Part shown: piece by piece, positions 40,225 to 51,166 of the stretch
Layout of the letters: every line of letters begins with the position of its first letter
Position numbering within the stretch: the first letter of the stretch is position 1
Source: Phaeodactylum tricornutum CCAP 1055/1
Taxonomy: Eukaryota > Bacillariophyta > Bacillariophyceae > Surirellales > Neidiaceae
Length of the DNA stretch: 64,000 nt
Assembly: GCF_000150955.2 (NCBI RefSeq)
Contig: NC_011689.1
Location: 496,001-560,000, forward strand
Reading direction: 5' to 3'
Notes under the pieces: model-generated
What the model was told of the DNA's origin: nothing
Seen by the model: the letters and a program-made list of their open reading frames with translations, nothing else
Databases searched by the model: none
Made by a program: the position numbers and the translations under genes

Positions 40225-43098
40225 TTACATGTGTTTCAGTAATTCTTCGTGTTTCTTTTGTACGAGATTCAGCCACGCCACGTGCCGGGAAGGTCCCATG
40301 CCCCGCGCCAACGTCCCGCCCGTTCCCAAAAACATTTGCAAGGCCTCCTGGATTTGGTCGCAAGCCCAATTCGGAAACGGCGGACTGGAAAAGTCCAATA
40401 GAATCAAATACCGGTGCATGTGCAACACAAATTCCCCCAATTCCCCCGTACTCAACGAAGTCGGGTTGTCTTCCGGTCGTCGTGGATTCGCTCCCGAGGT
40501 AGTGGTTGGTGTGCCCGTTCGGGTGCGGTTGCGTGCATTCCCCGGCTTGGACGGTTCCGCCTTCGTACGGTCCCGCTGGTCCATTCCATCGCTCTCTTGG
40601 CTGCTCAACAGCATCATGCGCTCCATCTGGTTCAAGTATTCCCCCATTTCCGTATGCACGGCCGTTACGGGACGCAAATCCCGCGAGCGAATGTTGTACA
40701 AGGCGCGTAGGAACAGACGAGTTCCGTACGTGGCCATGACGACGGCCGGAATGGCGGCCAAGATTTGAAAATGAATTCGGTTACCTTTAAGTAGGACGTC
40801 AATCGTATCGAGCGCGGTGAGTAGACCAACCTTGAGTTGCTGTACTTGGACGAGTAGAAGTCGGACGAGTTTGCCTTGAAGGGCACTGATGATCACTCCC
40901 GACTTCAAAGTCTCCTCGTATTTCTCCGCCGCTCTTTTGAGCGCTTCTTGTCGCGATGCCACGGTACCGTCTCCGAGACCCATGTCACGCAACATGTGAT
41001 CCAGAGACGTTTGCTCAACTTCCAACCCAAACGCCGAAAAGATACCCTGGTTTTTATTCATGATATCGTCATAAATGCCTTTGACCGGTACCCAGACGCG
41101 TGTCTGTAAAATCTCCACCGTTTTGTCAAAAACGTGCATCATATCTCGCTTGAGCGTCGGAAAATAAGGTCGAATCTTTTCGTGCACGTACTGCGATGCC
41201 GCAATCCAAGCCATTGTGGACGGAATCCCCAACAAATCGAGTCGTTTCGTCCAGTGTACCAAGGCAGCATCCTTCAATCGCACAACCTTGCCTTCGCCCA
41301 CTCGACGCCACGACGGCATGTTGTCCACGTACCGGAGTATCTTTATCCACTGCAACGGAACGTCGACATTGGGATGATATTTTTGCGTACACCACTGTTG
41401 TTCCAACACGGCAAAGTCGACTTCGTCCAAATTTCCGGTAGCAACACTGCCCTGTAAACTTTCCCGAACAACATTGCACAAGACTCGTCGCGCTTGGGTG
41501 CTCCATGCCCGGGCGTCGTTCATCCATGAATCACGCGAAATATCCTGAGTCAACACGTGCAAGGCCGATTCGCCGTGCACTTGCGTATCTCCGTCGAGAC
41601 GCCGGATCTGAAGGGATCCAACGCCTTCGGCCCGCCAACGAATTGAATATCGAGAGATATCTTCGAGTTTGGGTAGTTGCCATTTCGTAACGTTTGTCAA
41701 GGCGGTCAGACGAGATCGTCGTAGCGACGCTTGATGCGCCGTTTGTTCTTCCCGTTCCAATGCTCGAGCGTTTTCACTCTGTTTCAGGGCTTCCAAAAGA
41801 TACGATTCGCCCATATCGGCGGGACGCTCGAGTAGGATCGCCGCCACGGCTCCGAGTCGTTGTATTTCGGCTTGGTAGGCGGCCTTGGCGTAGGATAAGC
41901 GTAGGCGGTCGCCTTCAGCCGACTTGCGCTTCCAGCCGAAGAGGAGCCGGCGTTTTGGGATATGTTCGACCTTTCGCTCCCAGTGTTCCCGAGTTCTCGC
42001 CAGTCGGTAGGTGGTTTTCAGCAAACGATCCCGGCAAACGCGTAGCAGCGCATCAAGGATGCGGACTTCGGCCGTCCACGAGGCGGTCCCAACAATCTGG
42101 TTCATGGCTTCGGTCGTTACGTTGCCCGACGTGGGGAGCTTGATTTTACCCAGCTTTTGCTGAATGAGTAATTCTTCGATTTTGGCAAAGGGCTGGATCA
42201 TATCGTGTACAAATTGAGCCCTGGCTCCACCTGGATGATTGGAAACGCTGAGCGCGGCCACCATGGCCTGCAGCAGTTCCAGGACGGCGGGATCCAAATC
42301 CGTTTCCGGTTCCGTGTATGTGCTGTCGTTGCGGTTGCCACGATTGATTGACAGGGTAACTTCTTCCAGCAGGTGTCCCAGTCCGGCCCAGCAAAGTCGT
42401 CTTCGTACACGATCTACGCCACCGAAATGGTGGTAGGCGACGTCGTCGGCGTCGAGATTGAGAGACCGTCCCCGGTGTCGTTCCCGTTCGCGCTTTCGCG
42501 TTTCTTGCTGCAAGGCTTCTTCGACGGAATTTTTGGGTGGGGCCGGGTACAAGCGAAAGAGACGTCCCGAAAAGACTAGACGGATAATGGCTACCACCGA
42601 TACAATACCGACGGGCGGTTTGTAGAAAAGAATGGCTTGCAACCGTTCCCAGGAGGTCACAACCGCGGCGGGTAGGAATAAACTACCGCTAGTTGTGGAT
42701 TGCTGTACATTTCTGGAGATGCCTTGGACGAGATCCGTTAATTCTTGTACAACCTGTGGTCCTTGTTCCGCGAGTAGAACAGGAGAAGTAAAGGTGTTGG
42801 GTGTCGTGGGAAGGACGGTAGCTGTTTTCTGGGAAGGAGTCTGAGGGTTGGAGGACGATGTGGGACTCTGGGAAGCTCGTTTACTGGCGTCGGTGCCGTC
42901 CCGGGGGACAGACTTTGCCCCGTCCCGGAAAACGAAACTTCCAAGCGTGGACAACCTGGTTGTTCCAATGCTGGTTGTGAATTGTATTGGCGAGCAGCCA
43001 CCACAAGGGAAATGTCCAGAACCAGCCGGGACGTGGACCGTGACGCGCGTCTCTGGTTTTGTGCAGCCGCATTGGGGCACTCGTTCTGGGGATGTCAA
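40225..43098 (-). CDS. NCA2-family mitochondrial protein (5' end unresolved)
   Basis: About 957 residues in the open frame. The C-terminal third has the NCA2 hallmark: LVRLLLVQVQQLKVGLLTAL followed by DTIDVLLKGNRIHFQILAAI and a membrane segment (PAVVMATYGTRLFLRALY). NCA2 in yeast is a mitochondrial protein needed for proper Atp6/Atp8 expression; an inner-membrane site is expected here. The upstream part is helical, with ARTREHWERKVEHIPKRRLLFGWKRK typical of the family (quoted here as ARTREHWERK and KRRLLFGWKR). The frame has no ATG near its 5' end: it stays open to about 43215, where a TAG stops it. A TTACAG acceptor-like site at about 43159-43164 suggests a short 5' exon in the gap towards 43632, not identified. 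Confidence 0.75.
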   Translation of the reverse strand: MTSPERVPQCGCTKPETRVTVHVPAGSGHFPCGGCSPIQFTTSIGTTRLSTLGSFVFRDGAKSVPRDGTDASKRASQSPTSSSNPQTPSQKTATVLPTTPNTFTSPVLLAEQGPQVVQELTDLVQGISRNVQQSTTSGSLFLPAAVVTSWERLQAILFYKPPVGIVSVVAIIRLVFSGRLFRLYPAPPKNSVEEALQQETRKRERERHRGRSLNLDADDVAYHHFGGVDRVRRRLCWAGLGHLLEEVTLSINRGNRNDSTYTEPETDLDPAVLELLQAMVAALSVSNHPGGARAQFVHDMIQPFAKIEELLIQQKLGKIKLPTSGNVTTEAMNQIVGTASWTAEVRILDALLRVCRDRLLKTTYRLARTREHWERKVEHIPKRRLLFGWKRKSAEGDRLRLSYAKAAYQAEIQRLGAVAAILLERPADMGESYLLEALKQSENARALEREEQTAHQASLRRSRLTALTNVTKWQLPKLEDISRYSIRWRAEGVGSLQIRRLDGDTQVHGESALHVLTQDISRDSWMNDARAWSTQARRVLCNVVRESLQGSVATGNLDEVDFAVLEQQWCTQKYHPNVDVPLQWIKILRYVDNMPSWRRVGEGKVVRLKDAALVHWTKRLDLLGIPSTMAWIAASQYVHEKIRPYFPTLKRDMMHVFDKTVEILQTRVWVPVKGIYDDIMNKNQGIFSAFGLEVEQTSLDHMLRDMGLGDGTVASRQEALKRAAEKYEETLKSGVIISALQGKLVRLLLVQVQQLKVGLLTALDTIDVLLKGNRIHFQILAAIPAVVMATYGTRLFLRALYNIRSRDLRPVTAVHTEMGEYLNQMERMMLLSSQESDGMDQRDRTKAEPSKPGNARNRTRTGTPTTTSGANPRRPEDNPTSLSTGELGEFVLHMHRYLILLDFSSPPFPNWACDQIQEALQMFLGTGGTLARGMGPSRHVAWLNLVQKKHEELLKHM

Positions 43099-43171
43099 AG
43101 ATCGCTTTTTGCCCCAATTCTTGAATGTTGTGCGTGGATAGCTGATCCCCGTGACCGTCGACTTGGAACTG

Positions 43172-43632
43172 TAACGGTGTGGTATATCGGAAGCAAAGGT
43201 AGAGGTAGAGGTATTACAGTAAATATCTAAACACTACGGTAACGATACCAATCCTTTGGATACTACCTACCTCTACCGGCGGATTGGATGATGGATGCCA
43301 TTCGAATTTCGAATTTCGAGGTACATTGCAACGACATGAAGACGTCTCATTTGAGTACAGTAAGACAGTAATCCGACGCCCACTACGACAATCTTCTCTA
43401 ATTCTGTAGGGTAGGGCGAAATGATGAACTGTAAACACCTGGCCGACATGGCCCCTTTGCACGACACGGTCTCGCGGTAGGGGCGACGGAACGAAACCAA
43501 AACCGTTCGCTCTCGGGAGTCGTCTCGATTGCCTCTTCCGAGCATCGTACCTTGCCACAGTCATTCCCTACGCGAACGAAACAACAATTGCAAGTCTCGT
43601 GTCGTTGTACGAGAACCAATTGAAGAGACACC
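43172..43632. promoter_or_regulatory. Divergent intergenic region, possible 5' exon of the NCA2 gene
   Basis: About 460 bases between the NCA2-like gene and the PUB-UBX gene. Minus-strand ATGs at 43564 and 43545 open basic frames (MTVARYDARKRQSRR and MLGRGNRDDSRER) that could serve as a pre-sequence exon, but no join is convincing. ACTGTAAAC lies near 43429. Confidence 0.35.
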
Positions 43633-44976
43633 ATGTCTGCGGCCCTTCCACCAACCTTGGAAGGATCGATTGCGTCGATCAAAGTGTTGGAAGAAGCCGT
43701 CACCGTTATTTTCCAAAACAGTTTCGACGCGGATACGAAAGCTTGTCTCGTCACACTCATGAAGATGTTGGACGCCATTATTCAAAAACCTGGCGACCCC
43801 AAAGTCCGCCAAATTCGTCTCTCGAATGCCGCCTTTCATCGCAAAGTCGGCTCGCGAAAAGGTGGGCTGGAATACTTGCAGGCCTGTGGGTTCCAATTGC
43901 AAACGTCGGACACGCCCCTCTTGAGCCGTCACGATGCAACCGAACGGGTCCTCGTACTCGCACCCGCACACGAAGATACGTCGCGGATCATTACGGCACG
44001 GCGCTTGCTGTTGACCCGCGCTGTTCAGGATTTGGGTATGCAACAGGCAGAACTCCCGCCGTATCGACCTCCCCCCAAGCTCGTATCGAGCACTCCCACC
44101 AATCCCAACCAATATGCCGAGACTGACGCCTTTGATCCCTACGTCGGACGCCGCTACGACGCGCAATCCGCTGCTGTGGGTACCAATCTCGGACCCGACG
44201 CTTCCTACGTTTCCCATACAGAGACGGAACTACAAAGACTCCGGGGGCAACAGGCCGCTCTGGAGAAACAGGCCGCGGCCCAACCAGTGGATCGAAGGTG
44301 GGTCGCGCTCAAGCCGGGACAGGCCCTGCCACGTCCCAGTACCTCCACAGGAGAGGTGTCCATGCCGGGTTTGTCGGACTCGGCGCTGCTCGCCGCCCAG
44401 CTTCAGAAGCAACAGGCGGCAGCCCACCAACGCGAACACGGTACACTCACGACACGCGCCATGCGCGATTTAGAAAAGCTGAAAAAGCAAAAAGTCTACA
44501 GTCACGTTACCTTGACTTTCCAATTTTCGGATGGCTGTAAGCTTATTGGTCATTTTGGGTCGCGGGAGAAGCTCGCCACCGTCAAATCGCAAATCAGTGA
44601 AACGTGTTTGACAGTACCGACGAATTCGAATACCGACAACACTCGTGACTTTGACCTCTACGTAGCACCGCCACGGCGCTTATTGTCATTGACCCAAACT
44701 TTACAGGCGGAGCAGCTTGTACCGGCTGCTAAGATTTTTGTTTCGTGGAAAGTGTCCAGTACACCCAACAAGGACGCCCCCGTGGGATCGTACTTGCAAC
44801 CAACTCTATTTCAACAATCCGTAGCCCCGTTGCTCTTCCCGACAGGCCAGTCCATTGTGGCCGATGACAAGAAAAAAGCAGCCGAACGTAGCGGTAGCAG
44901 TAAACCCGATGTCCCCAAACAGAAAAATCCCTCTCGAGAGGATGATCTGTTGCGTCGCATGATGGGGAAACGATAA
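43633..44976 (+). CDS. PUB- and UBX-domain protein, Cdc48/p97 cofactor (UBXN6-like)
   Basis: 447 residues from ATG 43633. Residues 1-95 form a PUB domain (LMKMLDAIIQKPGDPKVRQI and FHRKVGSRKGGLEYLQACGF), which binds the C-terminal tail of the AAA ATPase Cdc48/p97. A Pro/Gln/Ala linker follows. Residues about 282-375 form a UBX domain (YSHVTLTFQFSDGCKLIGHF through APPRRLLS and the LQAEQLVPAAKIFVSWK end), which binds the N-domain of p97. PUB followed by UBX is the order in UBXN6/UBXD1 and plant PUX2. Such cofactors steer p97 in membrane-protein sorting and organelle quality control. In the UBX loop the usual FPR is replaced by APPRRLL, keeping an Arg. Confidence 0.85.
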   Translation: MSAALPPTLEGSIASIKVLEEAVTVIFQNSFDADTKACLVTLMKMLDAIIQKPGDPKVRQIRLSNAAFHRKVGSRKGGLEYLQACGFQLQTSDTPLLSRHDATERVLVLAPAHEDTSRIITARRLLLTRAVQDLGMQQAELPPYRPPPKLVSSTPTNPNQYAETDAFDPYVGRRYDAQSAAVGTNLGPDASYVSHTETELQRLRGQQAALEKQAAAQPVDRRWVALKPGQALPRPSTSTGEVSMPGLSDSALLAAQLQKQQAAAHQREHGTLTTRAMRDLEKLKKQKVYSHVTLTFQFSDGCKLIGHFGSREKLATVKSQISETCLTVPTNSNTDNTRDFDLYVAPPRRLLSLTQTLQAEQLVPAAKIFVSWKVSSTPNKDAPVGSYLQPTLFQQSVAPLLFPTGQSIVADDKKKAAERSGSSKPDVPKQKNPSREDDLLRRMMGKR

Positions 44977-45448
44977 ACAACTCCTGCTTCGATCCGTGGA
45001 GCAGAATACAGATACCGATTTCGTTCAATGTCTCAGAAATCGACCGCGCAAACACACAGCGAGTCAATAGTGAGATACAGATCACCACACCGCATTGTTT
45101 TCCACTCGATGCTCCCTCTAGTTTCTTCCTAATACCTATATTCTACAGTCAGGATTTTTACGGTACTGGGTAACAATAAATAGTTGTTCGAAAAAGGCGG
45201 CGATTCTCGTTTCCGGGTTTAGGAACGGTCTGCTCATCCCCCGTATCCGGATGGAGTTGTCATTTCCGCGGTTTTCGCTTTGGCCGTAGGAAGATGGAGG
45301 CATTGCTCTTGAAAGCACAATTGTGTTGCGTAGCCGCAGTCGAGTCGATATTCCCATTGCTTTCGCTGTGGTACAATACCATCGGCTGAAATCGTGGTGA
45401 GTCTTTCGAACCGGTGAGGTCTGGCGTCGGAAAACGTTCGCTTGCAAG
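44977..45448. other. Intergenic, upstream of HFM1
   Basis: About 470 bases between two plus-strand genes, no supported gene. Minus-strand frames here are shadows without a domain. Confidence 0.45.
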
Positions 45449-48400
45449 ATGAGTGAAACAATGCTGAGTTCGGACGATGAGTCGAACGAGGCCAACCTCA
45501 TTCGGGACAAGCTCAATCGTCTCTTGGAACAACAACATTCGTCGTCGCCTAATAGTGATCATTGCAGCAGCACTAGTGGTAGCGGTGATTCGATTCGTTC
45601 AGGTGAGAGCAGCGACAGCGGCTCTTCATTTAACAATGAAGTAAATCTCGACACCGCATTGCTGGTATCCTCCTCGGATTCCAAATCACTCGACCACTCA
45701 AATTCGGGCGCCACGTATGCCCAGCCTCCATTGTGTGACAACAATCCTCTTTTTGAATGTGACTCGACGGGTGACGACGGTACCTTTGAGTCGTCAACTC
45801 TTCTGTACCGTTCGGCGAGCTCTCCCGCGTCTCGCCATCACGAGTTGGGTGGTGATCGACTCAATTCCGAAACCTTTTCCAACAGTAAGGTTGCTTCTAC
45901 CTATAAAGTCAGTGATGCGTTAAGTCCTTTGAGCGACACCAATTTTGCCGCGCTAGAGAAGCAAGAGGACTGTACTACAGTGAGGCACAAGATAACATCG
46001 TTCGACCACAGTTCGCTACCTTCCAGAAAGTCGGTTTCCACCAGCAATGCGGGTCAGAATCAAGCTTTCCCCCGCAGTCCCCCCTGTGAGATGAGTAACA
46101 CGACATACGGAAATACCGACGTACCGAACGAAGCGTCCGAGCTGAGCCAAAACAGTTTCCTCCCTTTGTCTTGTCCGATTGCTTCAACCCACTCGTCCAA
46201 CACCGAGAAACTCCCATGGCAAGACCCTGTCCCAGCGTCAACCGAGACTACCTATTCACCTGCAAAGATCTCTTCCATCGAAAAAATGACCGACGGCAGT
46301 GATGAAATGGAAGTCATTCTTCGTGAGGCGGAGCGAATCACCGACGGGAATGATTCGATTGCAGTGCACTCTAGGTCGTCAGCTCCAGCCGACGTACACA
46401 ATGATTCTTCCGCCGTGTCCTGCTCGTCTTTTTCTTCGCCGATGCCTCGAAGTTCGATTTCGACGCCATCAAGTTCAATCACTTACCGTCAAGCTGTCCA
46501 ATCAAGCTTTCCTTCACAGGTGATGGCATCGAACCTACGAAAACCAAGCCAAGACTGCCATGCAAAGAGTTCAATCCCGACGACTTCAGATCATGGCTCG
46601 CGCCCACTCGAGTCGCCGTGGAAACTTAAGCCGAGTACTTTGAATTCAGCTTCCATGCTTGACGTTGAATCTGGTCAGCTTCCTTTGGGAACGACCAGCA
46701 TGGATCCACATAAGAGCCGGAAAATTTTCGACTATGCTCATAGGCCTCTCGACAAAACTCAGTTAGCCGAGCGGCCAACCGAAGTAGAGCCTTTCTTGTA
46801 CGCTCCTCCAACTAATCATGAGATTCACGAACCTATGGTCCATTCCTTTTCGGCTATAAATCGCCCTATCCAACATCGGAACAAAATTCCAGTGCAAAAC
46901 ATTTTTCAAGGGTCTGTTGTGCAATTTTGGAAGTCGAAATTCGATACGTTCAACTATTTACAGTCTGAAATTGCAAATCCGCTTGCTTACAGTGATGACA
47001 ACATGGTTGTCTCAGCTCCGACTGGTGCTGGAAAGACGGTCGTCTTCGAAATGGCTATGGCACGATTCTTCAGCACGGATTTGGTCGCTCAGAATCATCT
47101 ATACCACGGTAGACAAATCAGCAAGCACCGCAAAATTGTATATGTCTCGCCTAGCAAAGCTCTCTGCGAAGAGAGGTATGAAGATTGGGGGCGTCGTCTG
47201 TCCGGCATGAATTTAGGTGTGGAAGTGAGCCTAATCACGGGTGACGGAGACCCGAGCGAGTCCTTCCGTGATCTGGCGTCGTCCCACCTGATTCTAACCA
47301 CGCCGGAAAAATGGGATAGCCTGACGAGACGTTGGACCGAAAAGTTTTATCTCTTTGCCACAGTCAAGTTATTTCTTGTAGATGAGGTTCATTTGATTGC
47401 AGACGAAAACCGGGGATGCACTTTGGAATCTATCATCTGTCGCATGAAGTCAATACAACGAGCCGCTCGAAACAAAGATACAACTTCGTCCGACGTGAGC
47501 ACGTCGAGGTAAGTAGATCCATTGGCGATAACAGATTTTGTCTTGGGGTGCTGCTCATTTCATTTATTTTCCCATCATCAAGTTACTCCCATACTACGCC
47601 AGATGCAATCAGGTCTTGTATGAGAGTAGTGGCCGTTTCCGCAACGCTGCCGAATATTGCTGAAATTGCAACTTTTCTGGGAGCAAACGAAGCATATGTG
47701 TTCGACCAAACCTATAGACCTGTTCCCTTGGCAGTACATGCTATTGGTGTCGGGTTTGTGGGAGATAGTAGCCAATCCCAGTATCGATTTTGGAGTGGAA
47801 TGGACCGCGAAGTCCCGCAGATTATCCATCGCTTCTCCAAAAGCAGACCCACTATTGTCTTCTGCCACACTAAAGCAGACACTGAAAAGCTCGCCGACTT
47901 ACTCGCCACTGCTCATGGTATTGCTGTACGAGGTAACTCGAACGCTGGTGTTGCTGGTCAAACTAAACTTCTAAAGTTGCAGCGAGTGCTTTTCGCTGGT
48001 ATCGCTTACCATCACGCGGGCTTGGAAGCCGGTGACCGTCGAATTGTAGAGCGTGCCTTCAGTGACGGAAATATCCGAGTGCTTTGTGCCACTAGCACTT
48101 TGGCAATGGGTGTCAACCTCCCGGCTCACTTAGTGGTGATAAAAGGAACAAAAGCTTGGCGGGGCGGCGGCAATGGATACCAAGATTTGGACCAGGCAAC
48201 CATTCTGCAAATGATTGGACGAGCCGGTCGTCCAGGCTTCGATACTAGCGGAACGGCGGTGATAATGACGGACAACAAGTCAAAGGTGTATTTCGTCAAT
48301 CTTGCTACCAGTGGCCTCAGGCCGGCAAAGAGTCGTTTGATGACCAAACTTGACGACATCATAAACGCAGAAATTTCTCAAAGAGTGGTCGAGAGTAGGG

Positions 48401-51112
48401 AAGCAGCTTTCAACTGGATCAAAAGCACCCTGCTTTTCATTCAGCTACGTGGCAATCCCGATGCATTTAACCTCGAAGCCGGATCGAATACCAGCGTTGA
48501 GGCTTACTTTCGAAAAGTATGCGAAGAATCGATCAATCGACTACATTCAATCGGTACTTTGCTCAAAGATGACAAGTCCTGCCTCCTTCCTTCCGCCGCG
48601 AGCCATATTATGAGTCAGCATTTGGTCACCTATTCGGCGATGGAAATTATCGTCAACCTGCCGTTTGACGCCAGTCAGCACCAAATGTTGAAGGCCATTT
48701 GTAACATGGAAGGTTTGCGTCGTCCAGTCCGTCGGTCGGAAAAGAAACTTCTCAACGAAATGCACAAAATGGTCAAGTACAAACTTGAAGGACCAGCTAG
48801 TAAGGCGAGGGTCAAGGAGTCAGAGCAAAAAGCTTTTGTTCTCCTGCAGGCAAGTATTGGTCGTATACATATCAATGAATTCAGCCTTCGCCAGGAAATG
48901 TGCGGCATGGTGGATTTTGCGTCGCGGATGCTTTCGGCAACTGAAGAGTTCAGTGCTAGCGGAAGCCAGAATGGGGGTGTTCTTGTGCAGTCTTTCAAGC
49001 TCAGACGAGCGCTCGCGACAAGCCTCTGGTGTGGCAGAGATGGGATTCTGGGCCAGTTCAAAAGTCTCGGAACGGAAACTCTGGTCGGCCTTCGTTTCAA
49101 CGGAATTAATACCTTTGAAGATGTCGTAGCTTCTAATGAACACATGATCGAAAAAGCGGCGAAAAGATTGCCTCCCTTTGGATCAAATTTGAAAGCAGCG
49201 GTCGCAAAGGTAGTGAAAAGTAGACTTCGACTATTCTGTCAGCTGGACTCGGTATCTGGGTCCGCAACACCTTCCCATCTCATATGTAAGGTAAATCGGC
49301 AACCAGCAGTAGATTCGGAAAGACTGGAAAGACATGATGTCGATACGAAAAGTTCAGCCTCACAGTCGGTTCTAACTTACGCACTGATTGTACACACCGA
49401 TCGACCCGGGGGATGTCTGCTGTTTGAAAGGAATATAAGTGCCCCGGCCATATTTGTAGTTGAATGCCCCCCAGGGTTTTCTGTGGCAAGCATTCATCTT
49501 TTGGCGTCAATGGTCGGTCTTGATGGTGCGTTTCTTCTATTCGACTCTCACGTAACTATTCCGCCGAGACTTCTCACGAAATCCTTTTCCTCAATCAGAC
49601 AAAAAAGAACTACGCAGCCATGATGTTAGTTTAGAGGTGAAAAATATGGGTAACTGTAAAATCGCTCGTTCTGCAACCGTACCTATCAGCGGAAGTTCAA
49701 GAATTGTCAGAACAAAAAACGGCGCGGACCTGAACCCTAGATTCAAAAAAGGGCTGACTAGTACCGATCCCCGAAAGCAATCCTGTCTGGGAAAAACTAT
49801 GAAGGGATCGTCACCACGGCAACCGGTCAAGCATAGGATACGTGTATGCTCTGTTACGCCGTCCCCGAGACCTTGCGTCGGTCCAAACTGCTACGAGAAT
49901 AGGAACAGCAATACTGTTATCCCGTGTAGCGAACCATATGCAAAAAAAGTAGTGATGAACAGCAAGAATGTGTCAAGCTGTACATCACCGCTCGATCCAA
50001 CAGCGGCATCGGTTTCGTCTGCCCTGCTGACCGCTAAGAACGAGCATGCCTCCCTGTCCCCAACAAGAGAAATTGGAGAACAGGATTTCATGCATCCAGC
50101 AAGGCTTCCTGTAGAGTGTCCTCGCGACCAAAATGAAAATATTTGCTTTCCAACGTTAGCACAACGTAGCATCTCTCCAGAGACGAGGCCTTACCGTCTT
50201 CCTGGTTATGGTCCAACAACTGCTGTCGGAAGGGATCCCCATCGGGTGTGGCAGCAAGCAAAGCGAACACAAATACGATCGCAGCAGCGTGTCTTCGCAC
50301 GCAAAAAGGACAACCCATTTTCTTGCTATCAGCACGATCCGAACAACGCTGAGTCTCACCTTGACGGCCTTGCAGGACGAAACTTCACCAAACAACCGAA
50401 AGTTAGTGGCATTATTCCGAGCGAAGCACTGCGCAATTTAGACGAAATCTGCAACGATGCGCTGTCGAATTCAAAATTCACACACGACCCGTCCTTGCAG
50501 AGGAATAGTCGTGCCGGTGCGTCGAAACGGCCACGAGGTAATAGTGCGAACGATAGCCACAGTGTGCTGGCAATGAAAGCTGCCGAGCTCAACTCAGTAC
50601 AATATCGTGGATCCCGATTTGAACCAATGTCGTTCAACAGTGCCTATCAGGATCACCGAGTACAGTTTGGTTCTCAATTTCACAACCAAATGCGCCCGAG
50701 TCAGACGCCATTCCTACTTGATCAATCTCAACAGGGTGGGCTAGGAGTAATGTTGTCAAATCGCGTTCCGGCTTGCATCGATGGCAACGCGTTTAGCTAC
50801 CACCAGAGGCGTCCTTTTTCTCACAACGCCAGCTTTCTGGACCAACGCAGCACCCCCGAGGGAACTAACGCTTCATTTTGGAGACAGAACGGGTTAGCAG
50901 AAAATCTCAGTGGGCAGGTGTATCGAGCAGGCGAATATACTGGTCTGAGTACGGGACAAGAGGAAAAGAACATGGCTTTCGCTCCCCCTATTGCCATGTC
51001 GGCGTCTAGCTGGAACGCGATCAAGTGCATCCACCCCCAGGATGATCTTGTAGGCGACGACAGCAAACTCGCGGACGGAAAATGTGAGAACTTCGATGCC
51101 GCTTTCTTTTAG
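45449..51112 (+). CDS. HFM1: HFM1/MER3 meiotic DNA helicase, three exons
   Basis: Proposed join(45449-47508, 47583-49525, 49599-51112), 1,838 residues. Residues 1-480 are Ser-rich and disordered. The Ski2-like helicase core follows: Walker A APTGAGKT near 523-530, DEVH near 644-647, VVAVSATLPNIAEIATFLGA, IVFCHTKADTEKL, CATSTLAMGVNLPAHLVVIK and QMIGRAGRPGFDTSG. A winged helix and Sec63-type domain come next. The first intron (74 bases, GTAAGT to CAAG) interrupts the core. I place a second intron at 49526-49598 (73 bases, GTGCGT to CAATCAG) after HLLASMVGLD; it fuses the helicase with an otherwise promoterless 490-codon tail, instead of stopping at 49621. HFM1 unwinds DNA during crossover formation, so a copy here speaks for meiosis in this organism. 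Confidence 0.85.
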
Positions 51113-51166
51113 AAAGACCTGAAATTGGTCGAAGTAAGTGAGGACATCTAATAATAAGATTGTTTC

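Noticed and set aside
49646-51112. Separate gene directly after the HFM1 stop
   Set aside because: No room for a promoter, and a phase-consistent 73-base intron links it to HFM1, so I treat it as the third exon region.
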